Part shown: piece after piece, positions 34,083 to 42,433 of the stretch
Numbering within the stretch: the stretch's first letter is position 1
How the letters are laid out: the number at the start of each line of letters is the position of its first letter
Assembly: GCA_020832375.1 (NCBI GenBank)
Contig: JAFIEW010000023.1
Coordinates: forward strand, 1 to 42,433
Length of the DNA stretch: 42,433 nt
Reading direction: 5' to 3'
From: Cyclobacteriaceae bacterium
GTDB taxonomy: Bacteria; Bacteroidota; Bacteroidia; Cytophagales; Cyclobacteriaceae
Made by a program: the position numbers and the translations under genes
The notes under the pieces: model-generated
What the model was told of the DNA's origin: nothing
What the model saw: only the letters and a program-made list of their open reading frames with translations
The model's database searches: none

Positions 34083-34850
34083 ATGGACATAGCCAATTTA
34101 ATGCGTTTAGATGATAAGGTAGCCATCGTAACAGGGGCTTCAAAAGGTATAGGAGAATCAATTGCCGAAGCACTAGCAGCAGCGGGTGCTCGGGTGGTCG
34201 TAAGTAGTCGCAAGCAAGAGGCGGTAGACGAAGTAGCGGAAAACATCCGTAAAGCTGGTGGAGAGGCCAAAGCTATTGCTGCCAATGTTGGCAATATGGA
34301 GGAAAACAAAAAGCTAGTAGACAAAACCATCGAAGCCTACGGAAAGGTAGATATATTAGTGAACAATGCAGCTGCCAACCCTGTCTTTGGTCCAGCATTG
34401 AATACTGATGAAGCGGCTTTTGACAAAATCATGAATGTAAATGTAAAAGCGGCCTTTGAACTATCGAAGCTTGTTTACCCATCGATGAAGGCAAGTGGCG
34501 GCGGATCCATTATTAATATCAGCTCTATCGGCGGCATCAGTCCAGAGCCTGGCTTAGGTATTTATAGCGTTAGTAAAGCGGCTTTGATATCATTGAGCAA
34601 AGTGCTCGCGAAAGAGCTGGGCGATGACAACATCCGTGTGAATACTATTTGCCCAGGACTTATAAAGACCAAGTTTAGTGAAGCTTTATGGAGTAATGAG
34701 AAAATCATGAACCAAATGATGAAGTTGCTTCCGATCAAGCGAGTGGGTAAATCGGAGGAAATAGCTATGATGGCGCTTTTCCTTGCAGCCGATGCCTCAG
34801 GCTATACTACCGGAGCAACGCTTACTGCTGACGGAGGCTTTACCATCTAG
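34083..34850 (+). CDS. Short-chain dehydrogenase/reductase (SDR)
   Basis: A classical 255-residue SDR: TGASKGIG cofactor loop (17-24), VNNAA (93-97), active-site Ser about 147-148, YSVSK (Tyr161, Lys165) and a C-terminal GATLTADGGFTI. I chose the ATG at 34083, preceded by an A-rich Bacteroidota-type leader; an in-frame ATG at 34041 would add 14 non-conserved residues. SDRs of this type reduce or oxidise hydroxy/keto groups with NAD(P)H. It is encoded before an acyl-CoA dehydrogenase and an APH-type kinase, so a keto/hydroxyacyl-CoA substrate is likely (compare LvaD). Confidence 0.9.
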   Translation: MDIANLMRLDDKVAIVTGASKGIGESIAEALAAAGARVVVSSRKQEAVDEVAENIRKAGGEAKAIAANVGNMEENKKLVDKTIEAYGKVDILVNNAAANPVFGPALNTDEAAFDKIMNVNVKAAFELSKLVYPSMKASGGGSIINISSIGGISPEPGLGIYSVSKAALISLSKVLAKELGDDNIRVNTICPGLIKTKFSEALWSNEKIMNQMMKLLPIKRVGKSEEIAMMALFLAADASGYTTGATLTADGGFTI

Positions 34851-34859
34851 TCAGCTACA

Positions 34860-34941
34860 AATAGCCTTAGCGACCCGAAATAGCAGCCTAATGCCTCAAT
34901 CTTGATTTCCTTCTATTGATCATAGGCCATCTAAGGCTATT
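34860..34941. promoter_or_regulatory. Long-range inverted repeat in the SDR to acyl-CoA dehydrogenase gap
   Basis: AATAGCCTTAG (34860-34870) and CTAAGGCTATT (34931-34941) are perfect 11-bp inverted repeats 60 bp apart, filling most of the 145-bp gap. They could form a stem-loop in the operon transcript or be a pair of operator half-sites. Confidence 0.45.
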
Positions 34942-34995
34942 CGCTTTTCCATTCTCATGAAAATAAAGTTTTTTTAATGCTTGAAAACAAATAAT

Positions 34996-36196
<1,201 letters not shown>

Positions 36197-36213
<17 letters not shown>

Positions 36214-37273
36214 AAGTCAGCTAATAGACCATGCGCAGGAGGTACGCACTGGCGAGCTACCCGACTTGCAAGTATTGGGAACTTACCTTGCTAAGCAGGT
36301 GGATAGCTTCAGCGACAAAATCAATATTCAGCAATTTCCCGGCGGCTTTTCGAACCTCACCTACCTCATAGAAAGTAGTGGACAGGAGTACGTTCTTCGG
36401 CGACCACCCATCGGAGCAAATGTACGCGGCGGCCACGATATGGAGCGAGAATTTAAAGTGCTCAAAGCCTTAGAGGGTCACTTTGACAAAATACCAAAAG
36501 CGGTTTTTTATTGTGGAGATGAGGACGTGATCGGAGCACCTTTCTACGTAATGGAACGGGTGAAAGGCGTCATACTGCGCAATAAAGTACCTAAGGGACT
36601 TCACATGAGTGCCGACGACTTCAGTAAACTCAGTAGAAAAGCAATCGATCAGCTAGCCGATCTACACAAGGTAGACCTTGATAAAACAGGCCTCAATGCT
36701 CTAGGCAAAGGCGAAGGATACACCGAGCGACAAGTGAAAGGATGGATTAAGCGATACTATAATGCCGCTACCGACAAGCTTGCTGACATGGACAATACAG
36801 CGAGCTGGCTAGAATCCAACATCCCCGCCGATAGCGATAGTACCTTCATACATAATGACTTTAAATACGACAATTTGGTGCTTAACCCTAGCAATATCCA
36901 CGAGATACTCGCTGTATTGGATTGGGAAATGGCCACTGTTGGTGATCCGCTGATGGATTTGGGTACTTCTCTCGCCTATTGGACTGAAGAGGGGGATGAG
37001 AACGCTCTCAAGCCATTTAACATCTCATGGATGCCTGGCAATATGAGCAGGCAGGAAGTAGCTACATATTATGCCGAGCAATCGGGAAGAAAGCTCACTC
37101 ACCTCCCTTTTTACTACGCTTTTGGGTGCTTTAAAGTAGGGGTGATCTGCCAGCAAATATATGCGCGATTTGTAGCGGGCAAAACCAAAGACCCCCGCTT
37201 TGGCGCATTGATTTATGTGATCAAAGCTTGCGGACGCAATGCACAAAAAGCAATAGCAAGCGGTAAAATTTAA
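36197..37273 (+). CDS. APH-type phosphotransferase (ACAD10/11 kinase-like, LvaA-like)
   Basis: A 358-residue aminoglycoside-phosphotransferase-fold protein: FPGGFSNLTY (47-56, nucleotide loop), EYVLRRPP, the catalytic HNDFKYDN (219-226) and the metal-binding LDWEMATVGDP (241-251). This FSNLTY/VLRRPP subtype is the one fused to the dehydrogenase in ACAD10/11 and found as LvaA in Pseudomonas. There it phosphorylates the 4-hydroxyl of 4-hydroxyacyl-CoA so that phosphate can be eliminated. It overlaps the dehydrogenase gene by 17 bp and is followed 20 bp later by the 3-hydroxyacyl-CoA dehydrogenase gene. Antibiotic resistance is an unlikely role. Confidence 0.88.
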
Positions 37274-37293
37274 GCAACAAAACCAACGAACAA

Positions 37294-38178
37294 ATGCAAG
37301 AAATCAAAAACTTTTTAGTGGTAGGTGCTGGCACTCTAGGCAGTAGAGTGGCACTTCAAGCTGCCATATCAGGGTATCAAGTGACCGTTTATGATGTCAC
37401 CGAGAAAGCCTTAGAGGCTTCAAAAAAGACGATGGATAAGATCACCAGTCAACTAATAAAATCAGGGCAGCTGGATGAAAGATCCTCATCTCAAGTAAAT
37501 CAAAACTTATTTTTCACCCTCGACCTCGATGAGGCTTGCAAGCACGCTGACTTCATTAATGAAAGTGTGACTGAGGATGTGGAAATCAAGAAGAAAGTAT
37601 GGAAGCAGCTCGGTGAGAAGTGCCCAGAGCATACTTTATTTACCACCAACACCAGCTATATGCTGCCGAGTTGGTTTGCCGAGGTAAGCGGCAGGCCTGC
37701 GAAGTTTTGTGCATTTCACTTTCACGACGTATTCTACAGCCGTGTAGTGGATGTTATGCCACATGAAGGCACAGATCCCGCTTTTTGTGACTTGCTCATG
37801 GAGGTAGGGAGGAAATTGAATCAGGTGCCTGTGTATATTAAGAAAGAATGGCCAGGGTATATTTTCAACACCATGCTACTTGCACTTCTCGGAGCAGCAG
37901 GCAGGTTGCTGAGTCATGAAGTGGCATCATTTCAAGATATAGACAGAAGCTGGATGGTCAACTTCCATATGCCGATGGGGCCCTTTGGCATCATGGATAG
38001 TATAGGCCTAGATACGGCATACCATGTAGTCAATGCGCGCGAGGACTCAGCTTCGAAGCGCTTTGCGAAGGTGCTCGAAAAATATGTGAAGGAAGGAAAG
38101 CTCGGGGAGAAAACTGGCGAAGGGTTTTATAAGTATCCGAAGCCTGAGTATTCACATCCGAATTTTGTAAAACCATAA
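37294..38178 (+). CDS. 3-hydroxyacyl-CoA dehydrogenase
   Basis: A 294-residue NAD-dependent enzyme: N-terminal Rossmann domain with GAGTLGS (11-17), the FINESVTEDVEIKKKVW helix and TNTSYMLPS block, the catalytic FHFHDVFYSRVVDVMPH stretch, and a C-terminal helical domain (GPFGIMDSIGLDT, GEKTGEGFYKYP). It converts L-3-hydroxyacyl-CoA to 3-ketoacyl-CoA. As the last gene of the operon it could continue beta-oxidation of the product of the kinase/dehydrogenase pair. No thiolase or CoA ligase gene is present in the window. Confidence 0.9.
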   Translation: MQEIKNFLVVGAGTLGSRVALQAAISGYQVTVYDVTEKALEASKKTMDKITSQLIKSGQLDERSSSQVNQNLFFTLDLDEACKHADFINESVTEDVEIKKKVWKQLGEKCPEHTLFTTNTSYMLPSWFAEVSGRPAKFCAFHFHDVFYSRVVDVMPHEGTDPAFCDLLMEVGRKLNQVPVYIKKEWPGYIFNTMLLALLGAAGRLLSHEVASFQDIDRSWMVNFHMPMGPFGIMDSIGLDTAYHVVNAREDSASKRFAKVLEKYVKEGKLGEKTGEGFYKYPKPEYSHPNFVKP

Positions 38179-38205
38179 AAAAAGGCTCAAAAGAGCCTTT
38201 TTTTT
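38177..38205. terminator. Bidirectional terminator
   Basis: AAAAAGGCTC-AAAA-GAGCCTTTTT with poly-A on the left and poly-T on the right. It sits at the stop of the 3-hydroxyacyl-CoA dehydrogenase gene and about 20 bp from the stop of the convergent baeRF gene, so it serves both strands. Confidence 0.9.
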
Positions 38206-38225
38206 AAATATACTAGGTGATTATC

Positions 38226-39398
38226 CTATGCCAACTCGTATCTTAAAGTTCCCGCTATTGCAGCGGAGCCTGGCATCTCTCCATTTTCTAAAATGAACAC
38301 CTTTCCACCACTTTCTAGGGTTTTACTGACTGCCATATCAATTAAGCAATGATCGATAGAAGTGCCGTTTTCTGTCAACTGAATTTGATGCTTATCGGCA
38401 TCATAACTTCCACTGATATGATCATGTCCTTCTCTTACGTATAGCGTATCTACCGCGCCTGTAAGAGCCGCCTTAATAAGCGATAAAGGCTCATCTTGCA
38501 CCGCGAGTCGCTTGGAGAGCTTCAACTGAAAGGCCTCATTGCTTTCAGTTTTATTTCTTTCAAACTGGGTGCGTGCCAAATCCCATACCTCTGCGTGCAT
38601 CTGACCAATCTGATTCCACTGAAATGCACCAATTACGTGCGTATCAGCTAAGTGCTTATATTTTGAAGCCTGAGTGAAAAGCGGGATGAGATAATCTACA
38701 CCAATCAAATACAAAGGCAAAGGATTCTTATTGAGTAGCGGCTCAAGCATATTGGTCATGCGGTGAAAATAATTTAGGATGGTCACCTTTTTTTCTTCAT
38801 CAGCACCATCCCCATGACCATGGTACATAGCACCACCTTTACCCACACCACCCTGAGCTTGAAGGTTCTTTTGGTTTTCGTCGGTCTTTTCCTCTTCAGT
38901 AAAAGAAAGTGCTACCTCTTCAGGGTCAAGGGTAACCTCTGAAAAGGTACTTTTGGTACCTTCGAAAAGGCGGATTCTATCTAAATTTAGATGAAGTGCA
39001 TAATAGTGGCCATTCCCCTGAAGCTCTTGGCTTAGTGGCAATAGATAAGCTTTTGTGCTCACAAAAAATTCAGCTTTGGGGTGATGGATGGGTACGGTGA
39101 CAGTTTCAAGTTTTCCATCGAAGAAAAATGCAGCTAATAAGTCACTATTATATTTCCAAAATTCGGTATCCTCGAGCAAGTCATAACCCGCTCGTAGGTG
39201 AGCTCGGGCGTCTTTAGATTGTAGCTGATGAACGGTTTCTAGCTTTTCTTCCGCTTTTTGTAACATATTTTTAAACAAGGTGCGCTCGGTTTTGTAGGCA
39301 TCGCTACTGTGCCTTTCGGTGGGTACATAAATGGATACTACATATTTCCCACTTTTATTAGCGAGTTTAAAAAAGTCTTGCTGATCGAATATTTTCAT
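38226..39398 (-). CDS. baeRF-type protein (bacterial archaeo-eukaryotic release factor-like, probably family 7)
   Basis: A 390-residue cytoplasmic protein. Features fit the baeRF families: N-terminal VVSIYVPTERHSSDAYK, a middle domain (LNLDRIRLFEG...), a glycine/histidine-rich loop around 188-204 (GGVGKGGAMYHGHGDG) where release factors carry GGQ, and a C-terminal Pelota-like domain (PLYLIGVDYLIPLF, TGAVDTLYVREG, ALTGAVDTL). These proteins are predicted ribosome-associated factors, possibly hydrolysing peptidyl-tRNA or acting in ribosome rescue or hibernation; experimental evidence is thin. It is monocistronic and convergent with the acyl-CoA operon. Confidence 0.72.
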   Translation of the reverse strand: MKIFDQQDFFKLANKSGKYVVSIYVPTERHSSDAYKTERTLFKNMLQKAEEKLETVHQLQSKDARAHLRAGYDLLEDTEFWKYNSDLLAAFFFDGKLETVTVPIHHPKAEFFVSTKAYLLPLSQELQGNGHYYALHLNLDRIRLFEGTKSTFSEVTLDPEEVALSFTEEEKTDENQKNLQAQGGVGKGGAMYHGHGDGADEEKKVTILNYFHRMTNMLEPLLNKNPLPLYLIGVDYLIPLFTQASKYKHLADTHVIGAFQWNQIGQMHAEVWDLARTQFERNKTESNEAFQLKLSKRLAVQDEPLSLIKAALTGAVDTLYVREGHDHISGSYDADKHQIQLTENGTSIDHCLIDMAVSKTLESGGKVFILENGEMPGSAAIAGTLRYELA

Positions 39399-39425
39399 GT
39401 TTTAATCAATTTTGGTGAAAATTAA

Positions 39426-39444
39426 TAAAGACCTTTTGTCTTTA
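39426..39444. promoter_or_regulatory. Palindrome upstream of the baeRF gene
   Basis: TAAAGAC-CTTTT-GTCTTTA, with 7-bp perfect arms and a 5-bp spacer, lies 28-46 bp before the minus-strand start codon. It is a candidate operator or leader hairpin. The rest of the 540-bp gap to 39940 holds the short repeat at 39501 and no gene I would support. Confidence 0.4.
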
Positions 39445-39500
39445 CATAACCATTATTAAAACGCATACAGACCGCATGAAGTTACTTCGATTTATTTTGC

Positions 39501-39517
39501 TTTGCGTGGGATGAGGA
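39501..39517 (+). repeat. Short intergenic motif TTTGCGTGGGATGAGGA, copy 2
   Basis: Identical over 17 bp to 33055-33071, with similar flanks (T-rich to the left, GCCTT to the right). It lies about 100 bp upstream of the baeRF gene. It is probably part of a family of small dispersed intergenic elements. Confidence 0.5.
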
Positions 39518-39940
39518 GGATAATTGAGCCTTATTAAAAAAAAGAGAGAATATATATAAAGCAAAGTCTCAAAATATGGAGATTGCCAATTTGGTATAAA
39601 AGCTTTGTGAACAATTAGTAAGTATCCGAGCAATTGTACCTCAGCCCAATAATTAGGGCTGAAAGAGCGTAACAAGTTGTATTTATTCAAGTCGCATCAT
39701 CTACTCATATAATTATGGAGATAAGCAAATTGTTGATTCACCTCTTTTAATAAAAAGTAATTTATTACTGCACGCTCATCTACCCATTGGATAGCCAATT
39801 TGTTTTGAAAAAAATGCTATGCTTAAAAGTGTAAACCATGTCCCTATAACGTACCCATATTGTGCACAACTAAAACATTACGGCAACTGTTACACGACTG
39901 TGGTTTATTGAAATGGGTATATTTTAACCCAGAATGATGA

Positions 39941-41356
39941 TTAGTTCAAGTGAAACCTCAATCCAAGATTCAAATTAAATAAAGCAGGCTGAGAGCTGTG
40001 TCTATTATTTACATCCGTAACAGGATTAAGTGCGTGCCTGTAAGCTGGTTCAACATTAATAGCCAACATTGGCGTTAAGAAGTAATTGAAAGAAAGCGAA
40101 CCCAAAGCAGATAAATGAGCTGATCGATAAGCATGCTCACCATCAGGATTTAAGTTGATACCACTATCTGACCTTTGATTGAAATTGGCCAGGAAATCTG
40201 CAGCTACCCCAAAAGAAGGAATGATCTGAAGCCTTCCTGATCCCAAAACATAACCCAGCTGCAAGGGCACACTCCAATAGTCAAACTCATTGATTAAACC
40301 GAAAGTGTTTTCCTCCACATTTGCTGGATTGATGATTGCATCATTGTCAGCGCTAATAACAAACATCGGATTTATCCTTGTAGTTGTAGTAATTGCCATA
40401 TCAGTACGGCTTCGCATGTTCATGCGAGAAATTCCTGTCTGCAATATTAATCGATCTGCTAAGGTAAACCCACCCATTACCCCATAGCTGAATGCTACAT
40501 CTGGAGAGTGACTTTCTTCTACATCCCTAGTAACGACATTAGTAGAAAAAGTCCGGGCAGAGGAGGTGGAGCCATCGGTTTGAGAGGCAGCTATCATCTG
40601 TGATGGCAAAACATCAGGACTATTAAGATTCGTTTGCGTTTGCGGATCAAAACTACCTACAGAAGCCATTACACCAGCAAAATTGTGCCGCAGTCTAGTA
40701 TTCAAGCTAGGTGTTTTTTCTAATGCTGCATAGCTACCACTAATATATTGATCGGCTTTTAAACGCTTTATGCCGCTTGCTTGGTAACTAGCTGGTCTTT
40801 CTTGCCATGCATAGGTATTGATAGATTGAGGTGCATCTCTCTTGATTGTCATACTTTCGCGGATCGAAGCTTTTGGAGTGCTTGAAAGTCTTCCTGAGTT
40901 AGTCCCTAGATTATTGATTACAGGAGTAGCCGAAGGGAGACGCTTTTTATAAGATTCGTTATCAGCGAGAAGCTCTGCCAATTGAGATTCCCTACTTTTT
41001 ACTGTGCCCTTGCTCACAGCTAAAGCTTTTGCAAGCTCCTCATTTTCCTCAATTTGAGCTACCAACAGTTCATTTTGAGCACTTATCTCTTTTTTAGCCT
41101 CTGTCAACGCTTGTTGAGAGGATTGTACAGACAGTGATAGCGTAAAGGCATACGCTGCCAAAAGGCTGATAAATAAAATTAGCGAGGCGGCAATGATTTT
41201 ATAGCGGTAGTTTTCTGACTGAAGCCTACCTAATTCATTTTTATCTAACGAGGCACTAATATTGTCCCATAGTGCATCAGAAGTCGATAGCTCTCCTCCT
41301 TCGAACTTATTGCGCCAAGCTTTATCTTCCAGGTTATTTTTGTCTATATGCTTCAT
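39941..41356 (-). CDS. Trans-envelope protein: cytoplasmic anti-sigma-like domain, TM helix, coiled coil, outer-membrane beta-barrel
   Basis: A protein of about 471 residues. I prefer the ATG at 41356 (MKHIDKNNLED); an ATG at 41371 adds five codons. The N-terminal 50 residues (DKAWRNKFEGGELSTSDALWDNISASLD) resemble the short cytoplasmic anti-sigma-like segment seen next to Bacteroidota ECF factors. One membrane helix follows (about 54-75), then a coiled coil (about 80-145), a low-complexity linker, and a C-terminal part (about 280-471) with alternating beta strands and a terminal GLRFHLN, like PorT-type outer-membrane barrels. It overlaps the ECF sigma gene upstream and so probably controls it, perhaps sensing the outer membrane. 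Function is inferred from architecture and position. Confidence 0.7.
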   Translation of the reverse strand: MKHIDKNNLEDKAWRNKFEGGELSTSDALWDNISASLDKNELGRLQSENYRYKIIAASLILFISLLAAYAFTLSLSVQSSQQALTEAKKEISAQNELLVAQIEENEELAKALAVSKGTVKSRESQLAELLADNESYKKRLPSATPVINNLGTNSGRLSSTPKASIRESMTIKRDAPQSINTYAWQERPASYQASGIKRLKADQYISGSYAALEKTPSLNTRLRHNFAGVMASVGSFDPQTQTNLNSPDVLPSQMIAASQTDGSTSSARTFSTNVVTRDVEESHSPDVAFSYGVMGGFTLADRLILQTGISRMNMRSRTDMAITTTTRINPMFVISADNDAIINPANVEENTFGLINEFDYWSVPLQLGYVLGSGRLQIIPSFGVAADFLANFNQRSDSGINLNPDGEHAYRSAHLSALGSLSFNYFLTPMLAINVEPAYRHALNPVTDVNNRHSSQPALFNLNLGLRFHLN

Positions 41357-41915
41357 AAGAATCTCTTTCACTTTCCCTAATCATTTCTCTCAAGAGTGCC
41401 TTTGCTCGGTTTAGCTGAGACTTTGAGGTTCCTGTACTTATCTTCAATTTTTTTGCTATTTCTACATGCGTATAACCTTCTATGGTATAAAGGTTAAAAA
41501 CCAATCGACAGCCTTCTGGTAAGCTTTGTATCATCTTCACCAAATCTTCAAAATAAAAATGCTCTATTGCATTGGTCATTCCAGAGGGCTGATCCTTATC
41601 TTGGTGATCATCTACCAAAGGGTACATATGATAATTAGCTCTGATTTTATTGAGTGCTGTATTTACTACAATCTTCTTAAGCCAATGAAATATTGGCGAA
41701 TCAGATTGATAAGAGTCCAACTTATCATATGCTTTTATAAATGCTTCTTGTAAAATATCTTCAGCGTCTTCTTGGTGATTAGCATATCGCGCAGCAACAA
41801 GCATTAGCTGACCAGCATATTTTTTATAAAGTGCAAATTGAGAGGCACGGTCATTTTTCAGACAGCCTTTTATCAGTCGCTCATCTTCGATACTGTTAGG
41901 CATGATATGCTTCAT
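41334..41915 (-). CDS. ECF-type RNA polymerase sigma factor
   Basis: A 193-residue sigma-70 family member: region 2 about 24-92 (FALYKKYAGQLMLVAARY, DAEDILQEAFIKAY, HWLKKIVVNTALNKIR) and region 4 about 130-185 (LPEGCRLVFNLYTIEGYTHVEIAKKLKISTGT-KSQLNRAK, with the helix-turn-helix). There is no other domain. The downstream gene starts inside its coding sequence, the usual arrangement for a sigma/anti-sigma pair. A start at the second Met (MPNSIEDERL) is also possible. It has no evident link to the glycan locus. Confidence 0.93.
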   Translation of the reverse strand: MKHIMPNSIEDERLIKGCLKNDRASQFALYKKYAGQLMLVAARYANHQEDAEDILQEAFIKAYDKLDSYQSDSPIFHWLKKIVVNTALNKIRANYHMYPLVDDHQDKDQPSGMTNAIEHFYFEDLVKMIQSLPEGCRLVFNLYTIEGYTHVEIAKKLKISTGTSKSQLNRAKALLREMIRESERDSYEAYRQK

Positions 41916-42404
41916 TTAATAATGACAACAAAAATGTGCCATGGGTTGGAATATGCAAAAAAATATTTACGCAAACACCAATGACATAAAATTTATGAAG
42001 GCAACTTAACCATCTTACAGAAAAAAGTAATGGATGGCTAGGCCCTGTTAATAAAGCAAATTACTCAAAAATTATTCCAAAAACTATAATGCGATTCAAA
42101 TATAAAAATATCACTTAAAAAAGCTTATCCATCTGAAATCAAAGCATTTAAACAAAACTCTATCCCCTAAAAAATTACAATCAGTTGATAGGGATTGAAA
42201 ACTCTCAACCAATCGGACGGTATTTTAATGACCGATGTACTAAAGAAATAAAACCCTCACAATTAAAAGACTTAGAATAAATAGCTCCATTTACAGATTG
42301 ATCACTAAGATCAGATACCTACTTTAAAGGTAATAGTATAGGCATATAATTGGCAAGTGCGTTGAGACGAGTTATACATTTTTAGAGGTGTAAAGATAAT
42401 TTCT
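41916..42404. other. Intergenic region between ECF sigma gene and the next gene
   Basis: About 490 bp, AT-rich, with stops in all frames. I see no gene, structured RNA or repeat copy in it. The promoter for the rightward gene lies at its right end. Confidence 0.4.
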
Positions 42405-42412
42405 TATATTTG
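42382..42412 (+). promoter_or_regulatory. Bacteroidota-type promoter for a gene beginning at the window end
   Basis: TATATTTG (42405-42412) is a perfect -7 element. TTAG at 42382-42385 is one base from TTTG at exactly 19 bp spacing. The last three bases of the window (42431-42433) are ATG, giving a very short, A-rich leader of the kind common in this phylum. The gene itself is outside the window. Confidence 0.6.
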
Positions 42413-42433
42413 AGTGCAAAATATATCGCTATG

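Noticed and set aside
39442-39690. 82-codon minus-strand frame upstream of the baeRF gene
   Set aside because: Overlaps the short repeat motif and the palindrome, has no recognisable motif and weak coding character; could be real only if conserved in relatives.

Overview
The window looks like chromosomal DNA of a free-living Bacteroidota bacterium, most likely an aquatic or marine Cytophagales relative. The evidence is a SusC/SusD pair, lipoproteins with acidic residues right after the lipobox Cys (the Bacteroidota surface-export signature), a type IX secretion C-terminal sorting domain, Bacteroidota-type TTTG-N19-TAnnTTTG promoters, few Shine-Dalgarno sites and AT-rich DNA. I see no rRNA, tRNA, CRISPR array, phage genes or intact insertion sequence.

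Region 1 (88-29827) is a large glycan-utilisation locus. It opens with a secreted SGNH/GDSL hydrolase and a ROK repressor that is divergent from a catabolic run: secreted FAD oxidoreductase, SSS-type sodium symporter, cytoplasmic DUF4434-like TIM barrel, AGE-family 2-epimerase and a NagB/PIG-L fusion. After a MITE-like element and a CstA-family permease comes the envelope operon: SusC, SusD, two surface lipoproteins with DUF5018-like modules, two paralogous GHL10 hydrolases, a T9SS-secreted phosphodiester glycosidase (NAGPA/DUF2233), a GH92 alpha-mannosidase lipoprotein and a DUF5009/NagX-like membrane protein. My reading is that an amino-sugar-containing, probably phosphodiester-linked glycan is trimmed at the surface, imported by SusCD, finished in the periplasm, and brought into the cell for epimerisation, deacetylation and deamination to fructose-6-phosphate. 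The substrate is inferred, not seen.

Region 2 (29828-33660) holds a 600-base stretch without a convincing gene, an orphan surface lipoprotein behind an excellent Bacteroidota promoter, a CstB-like persulfide dioxygenase/rhodanese fusion with a CRP/FNR-type palindrome upstream, and a DinB-like small protein followed immediately by a heptamer tandem repeat.

Region 3 (34083-38178) is a probable operon of SDR, acyl-CoA dehydrogenase, APH-type phosphotransferase and 3-hydroxyacyl-CoA dehydrogenase. Its composition recalls the LvaA/C/D and ACAD10/11 route, in which 4-hydroxyacyl-CoAs are phosphorylated and isomerised. It ends at a bidirectional terminator facing a baeRF-type protein gene.

Region 4 (39941-42433) has an ECF sigma factor overlapping a gene for an unusual protein with a short cytoplasmic domain, one membrane helix, a periplasmic coiled coil and an apparent outer-membrane barrel. 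The window ends on the ATG of a further gene preceded by a good promoter.
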